Source of the DNA: Ceratothoa steindachneri | Taxonomy: Eukaryota > Arthropoda > Malacostraca > Isopoda > Cymothoidae | DNA: 64,000 nt | NCBI GenBank assembly: GCA_963969495.1 | Contig: OZ018321.1 | Location: 125,237,218-125,301,217 of the forward strand | Direction of reading: 5' to 3' | Part shown: one piece after another, positions 59,440 through 64,000 of the stretch | How positions within the stretch are numbered: position 1 is the first letter of the stretch | Layout: every line of letters begins with the position of its first letter | Notes under the pieces: model-generated | Told to the model about the DNA's origin: nothing | Databases searched by the model: none | Seen by the model: the letters and a program-made list of their open reading frames with translations, nothing else | Program-made: the position numbers and the translations under genes

Positions 59440-60110
59440 CATTTACTCAACAAATAATTTTCGGTTGTTACACTATTTAGTACTTGGTATGAAGACCTTT
59501 AACATCAATTACACAATGGCATCTTTTGCCGCATGAATACATCAACCGAAGGCATTTTGGTGGTTTCTCTTTTCTTCTTGCAATAATTAACAAACCTCTT
59601 TGCCGTGTTGCAAGGGGCATTATCCTGCATTAGAAGGCAATTTGGTTAGAGGCGGGCTTTTATACTTAGCACAGCATTTTATTACAGAAGTTCGTTATAC
59701 ACTTTAGCATTCACTCTGCACTGCAAGCAAGCAAGTAGGCCAGTACCTTCCACCGAATTTATGCCCCACACCATAACACTTCCTCCACCAAACTTGATGC
59801 TGCTCTTCACGTAGTTTACGGATAATCTTTAGCCAGGATTTACAAAGACTTGTCATCTGAAAGTGCTTAGTGGTGAAGGATAATCTAGCTTTCTTATTCA
59901 TAGCTTGACTGCTGGTGTGTGAGATGTTAAAGATCTCTCCGTCAGGAGGAGTGATAGTGTCTTCCTAGAGTAACTAACGCCAATAGTTTCATTTATTTCT
60001 AGGTATATATGGGCTGCTCTCTTATATTGGTCATTTTTGAGATACAGTCGATTGCTTGGCCATCTCTCTTTTAGGCTTTTTTGGTCCTACCAGTATAAAT
60101 TCTACTGATA
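59440..60110 (-). pseudogene. Tc1-like transposase remnant
   Basis: Minus-strand blocks: NKKARLSFTTKHFQMTSLCK (linker before the catalytic core), KSWLKIIRKL, KCYGVGHKFGGRYWPTCLL (VWG...GGrGxl block) and PNCLLMQDNAPCNTAKRFVN (QDNAPCHTA block with the second catalytic Asp; His is changed to Asn). KKRETTKMPSVDVF follows where the WPxxSPDLNPIE block belongs but is degraded. The N-terminal DNA-binding domain is only faintly visible above 60000. Inactive. Confidence 0.82.
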
Positions 60111-60420
60111 CATTAGCCTGTGGGCATCGGACGACTCTAACTTAAGAATTGGTAAATAACAAAACAAACATCATATTCCGGAAGAGTGATCGACGACAAT
60201 GTGCATTGCTGAATCCGTAACAATTGGAAGCAAAGCCCCCAAATAATCAGCCATCTACAGCCAGCAACAGCTTGTCCACCATAGGCTCTCTTAATATCAA
60301 CCACATTGCATCAGACCCCGCTTTCCGTATACCATACTTCCCATACCGATCAGTTAAGTTTTATAATAATATAAGAAAAATGGTTTGAAAGATTGATATT
60401 TTAGTCAGAGAAAAAGTATC
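60111..60420. other. No recognised gene
   Basis: Flank of the Tc1-like copy. No clear terminal inverted repeat pair could be traced. Confidence 0.35.
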
Positions 60421-60489
60421 TGAAATTTTATTTGACAGTATTTCCTTAGCAATATGTGTAAGGAAATATTTCTGTCAAATAAAATTTCA
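60421..60489. repeat. Long hairpin, 28/31-nt arms
   Basis: Left arm 60421-60448 and right arm 60459-60489 are reverse complements except for a 3-nt insertion in the right arm; the loop is 10 nt. The arm starts tgaaattttatttgacag. Confidence 0.9.
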
Positions 60490-60639
60490 AATTGCCTTTG
60501 TCAACAAAATAAATATAAAATTTTTCTTTACAATAAAGGATCCGGTTCCAAAGATTCTTCGGAGTTCGTTTATATACTTATTTAAATGTCCTGGTTCTTC
60601 CCAAGGCAAATATATCGGAAGCTCCGCGAGAACTCTAAA

Positions 60640-60900
60640 GGCAAGATTCTCTTCCCATATGAGTGTAAGTAGTACAACCGGCAAGATACTTGAAACCAAA
60701 GAAAATTCATCGATAAGAGATCACGTAATAAAGTGTAAAAGTGATATCTCCTTAGAGGATTTTGAAATTCTAAATTCGCACAAATGTCCCTTTACCCTTC
60801 GAATCCCAGAAACACTATATATAAAACAGCTCTCCCCGAACTAAAATAGTGATCTCTTGTCGGTTCCCTTCCTTGTTACCTGAATTCTTTTGGACATGGG
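60640..60900 (+). pseudogene. Penelope-like element fragment, C-terminal nuclease region
   Basis: The frame reads ENSSIRDHVIKCKSDISLED, FEILNSHK, LRIPETLYIKQLSPN-stop-NSDLLSVP. It matches the last part of GIY-YIG domains of Penelope-like elements (consensus SsixxHxxxC...dFxIL...lxilEsLyIkxxkPxLNxxxSsxpL). The catalytic Glu position (ESLYI) reads ETLYI, retaining Glu. No GIY block upstream. A separate copy from 58560. Confidence 0.6.
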
Positions 60901-61489
60901 TTACGGGGCGCGGTTTGGTGTTTTTGGGTCGGCCTGGAACACGTAACCCGTTCGTTGGCAAGGTTTATGATTTTTTATATTAGGTTTTTGCCAGTTTTGC
61001 TTTAATTATTCGTTTAAAATTAATTTTAAAACAGTTTTATATAATTATTAGATTCATAAATTAAAGCGCCCCTAACCTAATAGATTTTAGCAATTATACA
61101 CTCGCTAACTAATTTAAATATTTTAAAATCCTTCCTCTGTCTCTTTATTGTAAATTTGGGCCCCATAGCTAAATATCCCTTCAACTTATAGGTTGTTAGG
61201 TGATTATTGCGCCAATACACTAGATAGCTCAGGTCACAATAAACCCCAAAACCAATATTTTTGTTATACAGGGAGAATGAAGTTAATTGCTAACGGGAAG
61301 TCTGAATTTGCAGACGAAATTTCCTTAGGCCTAAATCGGTAACGTCGTGGGAATACGTGTATTTAAACAAAGAGATACGAAAAATATATATTATGGAATG
61401 AACAGTTATGATTAAATAGTGAAATTATACAATTTATGATTGGATTGAATTTTACGCGGGTGGATTAACTTTGCATGAGTTAATGAGAA

Positions 61490-61965
61490 TTAGAGTACAC
61501 ATATGATTATTGATAATTAGATTGACAATTATTAATTAGATTATACTTGAATGTTAAATGAGTAAATATTATAAATGTATGATAAATATTTATATGGATT
61601 GGTAAATAGATTATATGAGCTAATAGATTATATAGTTAAATGGATTGGGTCAATATTAAATAGATGGGGTAAATATAGATTAGATTGGGTAAATAGCTTA
61701 CAAAATGAATTCTCGTTAAATGGTATGCTAAATAGATTATATTGGATAAATAGAATGTTAAATGGTAGTAATTATTAATTGGATAAATAGATTGATAATT
61801 TATAAAAGGTAATTGGTACATAAATTGCTTGGTAATTAGTAAATAGATTATTGGTGTAATAAAAAGATTATATGTAAAAATAGATTATATGAATTAAATT
61901 GGATACATAAATAGATTAAATAAATAGATAATGTAAAAATAAAATATAAATAGATTACAACTGAG
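61490..61965. repeat. Degenerate tandem repeat, aaatagattatatgg-like units
   Basis: The word aatagatta recurs at irregular 15-35 bp spacing at least ten times, often with attgg or aaatgg following. A decayed minisatellite. Confidence 0.75.
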
Positions 61966-62092
61966 TTGGAAGGGTCTGATTTCGATAAGCCGAGCAAAGT
62001 GAATGAATGAGAATGTGATTTTATTTAAAGACATTCGAGAAATCGGGCGTACCAATCACACGATTTAAGTTATGGTTACCAACCCTTGTTGA

Positions 62093-62095
<3 letters not shown>

Positions 62096-62129
<34 letters not shown>
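62096..62129. repeat. (TA)n microsatellite
   Basis: Pure TA run of 34 bp. Confidence 0.95.
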
Positions 62130-62130
<1 letters not shown>

Positions 62131-62216
62131 TGTTATGATTAAATATTTCCACTTGTAGGGGTATAGACTGCTACAATACTACCCCACCGAGGGAAAAGCT
62201 CGCACAACATAAAATC

Positions 62217-63640
62217 TTAGTCTAAATAGCAGTGAGGCCTCCTTACAACGCGTCCAGAACGGCTTATAGTGCAAATTGGCTGACTCAGATTGCGGGTCAG
62301 GTGGCGATTAGAAGTGACACTTGATTGATACGGGAGATTGTCGCGAGCGAGGACCGGAGTGTCGGGTGACGATTGTTCTGAACCTGCCGAAAAGGCGACA
62401 GTCGGGAGTTGCGCATTAGTCGCTTGGTGTTCTCCACCTGCTGTCGAGTGGTCCTGCAACAAAAGGGGGGGCGGCAGCAGTTGGGAAGAAGAATTGGGGG
62501 GTGTAGAGTAAAGAGGTGAGAGGAAAAGTTGCAATTTGATTTGAAAGAGCCAAAGAAGGGTTCGGAAGTGGAGTAAGTTGGTTGGGAAGTGTTGAAAGAA
62601 TAGTTCGGTGCGGAAGGTTGGCTGGGATAACCACTGGACCTATATTAGTCACGAGAAAGTTTGTGACTGTTCCAGGTGAACGGCTTCTATAAAAGCTCGT
62701 TTCAGGCGATCAATGGAAACCGTATCCTGCTTGGTGCCAAGCTGAAGAACAAAATATTCCCGCTTCTAGAGATGACAAGAAAGGGTCCGTCATAGACTGG
62801 TTGCAAAGAGGAGCGAGTGTAATCGCGAGCGACAAAAACGTTAGAGCAAGTTGCCATCTCCTTTGGCACGAAATGTTTCTGATTTGTGGGCACTCGTGTG
62901 GCGGTCAGCTTAACCTCAGCCATCGCCCGTACTAAAGTGTGTAGGTATGGAGCAGGATGTATGTCTGACGGAAGAGGACGGTCAGCATAAGAAAAAAATT
63001 ATCATGGAAGGCGAAGTTGCGTACCATAAACGAGTTCCGCAGCAGAATAATTTAAATTCTCTTTCAAGGAGGCACGAATTCCCAGGAGAATTAAGGGTAG
63101 CTTGTGCACCCAAGTGTTGTTGGGGTCAGTGGGGCGTAAGCTTCCCTTGAGAGTCCTGTGTAAATGTTCCACCTTAGAGTTACTCTAGGTATGGTAGCTT
63201 TTGGTACGGATACGAAAGGAGTCAAGCACTGACATAAGTGCATCCCACTGGTGGGGTTCGAATTGGCTACCTCGATCAGTCATGATCGTTGATGGGACAC
63301 CAAAACGAACAGCCCATGCTGAAACAAAGGTTCGAGTTACCGTGCAAGCTCTGATGTCGGGGATAGGAACTTTCTCTGGCCAAGAGGTAAGAGGATCAAT
63401 CATAGTGAGAAGGTAAGTGAAACCACGCGAAAAGGGCAAAGGACCAACCAGATCGATGTGAAGGGCGTCTAAACGTGCCTATGGAATTGGAAACCAGCCA
63501 GAGGGGACTTTGTGTGGCGTTGAACCTATACACGTTGACAAGGGAGACATGCGTGGGTCCATTTGGCCACGTCGGCGTTCATACCTAGCCACACATAACG
63601 TTGTGTGATGAGCTTGCGTAAGAATACTGGCTCTCCTGTC
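62217..63640 (-). pseudogene. Gypsy integrase and C-terminal tail
   Basis: Minus-strand blocks: LITQRYVWLGMNADVAKWTH, CLPCQ (zinc-finger Cys), LPFSRGFTYLLTMIDPLTSW (first Asp), FGVPSTIMTDRGSQFEPHQW (second Asp), KVEHLHRTLKGSLRP (Glu), WVHKLPLILLGIRASLKENL, SAAELVYGTQLRLP, QPVYDGPFLVISRSGNI and the tail ending RSGRVVRRPHCYL. The DDE triad is present. Stops near 63020 and 62700 and frame changes make it inactive. Confidence 0.85.
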
Positions 63641-63649
63641 GTCTCTATC

Positions 63650-63960
63650 CTATGCACTACATTGTGTTTTTGGCCTGTCCTTAGAAGGATGCAGACTGAG
63701 GCCTAGCAACTCCCGCAGAAGTTGCTGGAAGCGGGGAGCAGTTGCAGGGAGACGAACAGAGAGGAGAGAGCTGGTGAAAGGAAAGAATGAACCATCAACA
63801 GTTAATGTCGCGGTTCTGTCGACGAGCTTGCGGTGACGAGAATCTACCAAGAGGGCATGAGCGTAAAGAAAGTAAATGGCCCAAAATTGGCATGTCAACG
63901 TCGGCAACATTTAAGGTCCATGGGAAAACACGACGTAACCCGAGAGAGAGCTCGAGAATA
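63650..63960 (-). pseudogene. Gypsy protease end and RT linker
   Basis: The frame reads FWAIYFLYAHALLVDSRHRK and LVDRTATLTVDGS, matching the LGaDFLxxxxLlVDxxxxrLvD block at the end of Gypsy proteases, then PRFQQLLRELLGLSLHPSKD (linker before RT). The DTG active site would lie right of the window. The next readable block is integrase. Confidence 0.7.
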
Positions 63961-64000
63961 CGCCTCCCAAATGTCCATATGTCTGATAAATTGGCAGCTT

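Larger units (their letters stand above)
60901..62176 (-). other. Candidate 3' LTR region of the terminal Gypsy element
   Basis: Lies just beyond the pol stop of the minus-strand Gypsy element. Reading the minus strand from 62176 gives tgtagcagtctatacccct, a plausible LTR start (TGT) after a G-rich run (ctcggtgggg) that could be the polypurine tract. The far end is not resolved. It contains a 62-kb (TA)n at 62096-62129 and a degenerate tandem repeat. Confidence 0.45.
62217..64000 (-). mobile_element. Ty3/Gypsy element, 3' part with RT-RNase H deletion
   Basis: From the window edge on the minus strand: protease end with linker, then integrase with no RT or RNase H between, then a long C-terminal tail ending SGRVVRRPHCYLD at the stop near 62217. 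This family has the usual Gypsy order, so the missing domains are a deletion of about 1.5 kb and not a reordering. It continues beyond 64000. Confidence 0.8.

Noticed and set aside
61575..61778. Plus-strand frame with repeated Asn/Arg/Leu
   Set aside because: Translation of the aatagatta minisatellite.

Overview
This is eukaryotic, almost certainly metazoan nuclear DNA, and I see no intact host gene in it. The transposon families fit an arthropod best: esterase-bearing CR1 and jockey-like LINEs, BEL/Pao, Gypsy, piggyBac, Tc1/mariner, a Merlin-like element and Penelope-like elements. A crustacean is a guess, not a demonstration. The window is a graveyard of nested, frameshifted mobile elements set in AT-rich DNA with long (TA)n and CT-rich microsatellites. 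No bacterial operons, rRNA, tRNA or CRISPR were seen.

Layout. 0-5 kb: a piggyBac transposase remnant, gene-less LTR-like DNA and a 632-bp (TA)n tract. 5.6-13.5 kb: two copies, one on each strand, of a Ty3/Gypsy family whose integrase lies before its reverse transcriptase (Gmr1-like order). 14.7-17.3 kb: a jockey-superfamily LINE. 17.8-19.9 kb: a Penelope-like inverted repeat between (TA)n tracts and a mariner pseudogene. 21.3-22.1 kb: a Merlin-like non-autonomous element with 8-bp flanking duplications, a TATA box and the transposase first exon. 22.15-28.6 kb: an almost full-length but decayed BEL/Pao element. 30-48 kb: four CR1 copies in one orientation, separated by CT-rich tracts. The RT of one is interrupted by a 3.4-kb jockey-like element with a 13-bp target duplication, and its EN/RT boundary by a 1.25-kb gene-less insert. 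50.2-51.7 kb: an RTE-like LINE with an inverted 5' end and a perfect 16-bp target duplication. 51.7-57.2 kb: gene-less. 57.3-61 kb: jockey-like, Penelope-like (GIY-YIG nuclease), Tc1-like and second Penelope-like fragments. 61-64 kb: the 3' part of another Gypsy element on the minus strand, lacking RT and RNase H and running off the window.

The elements do not work together as a pathway; the useful information is structural. It consists of insertion order (jockey into CR1), insertion mechanism (target duplications, 5' inversion), an unusual pol domain order, and ribozyme-like terminal motifs. All coding calls come from reading translations against remembered family motifs. No database search was run.
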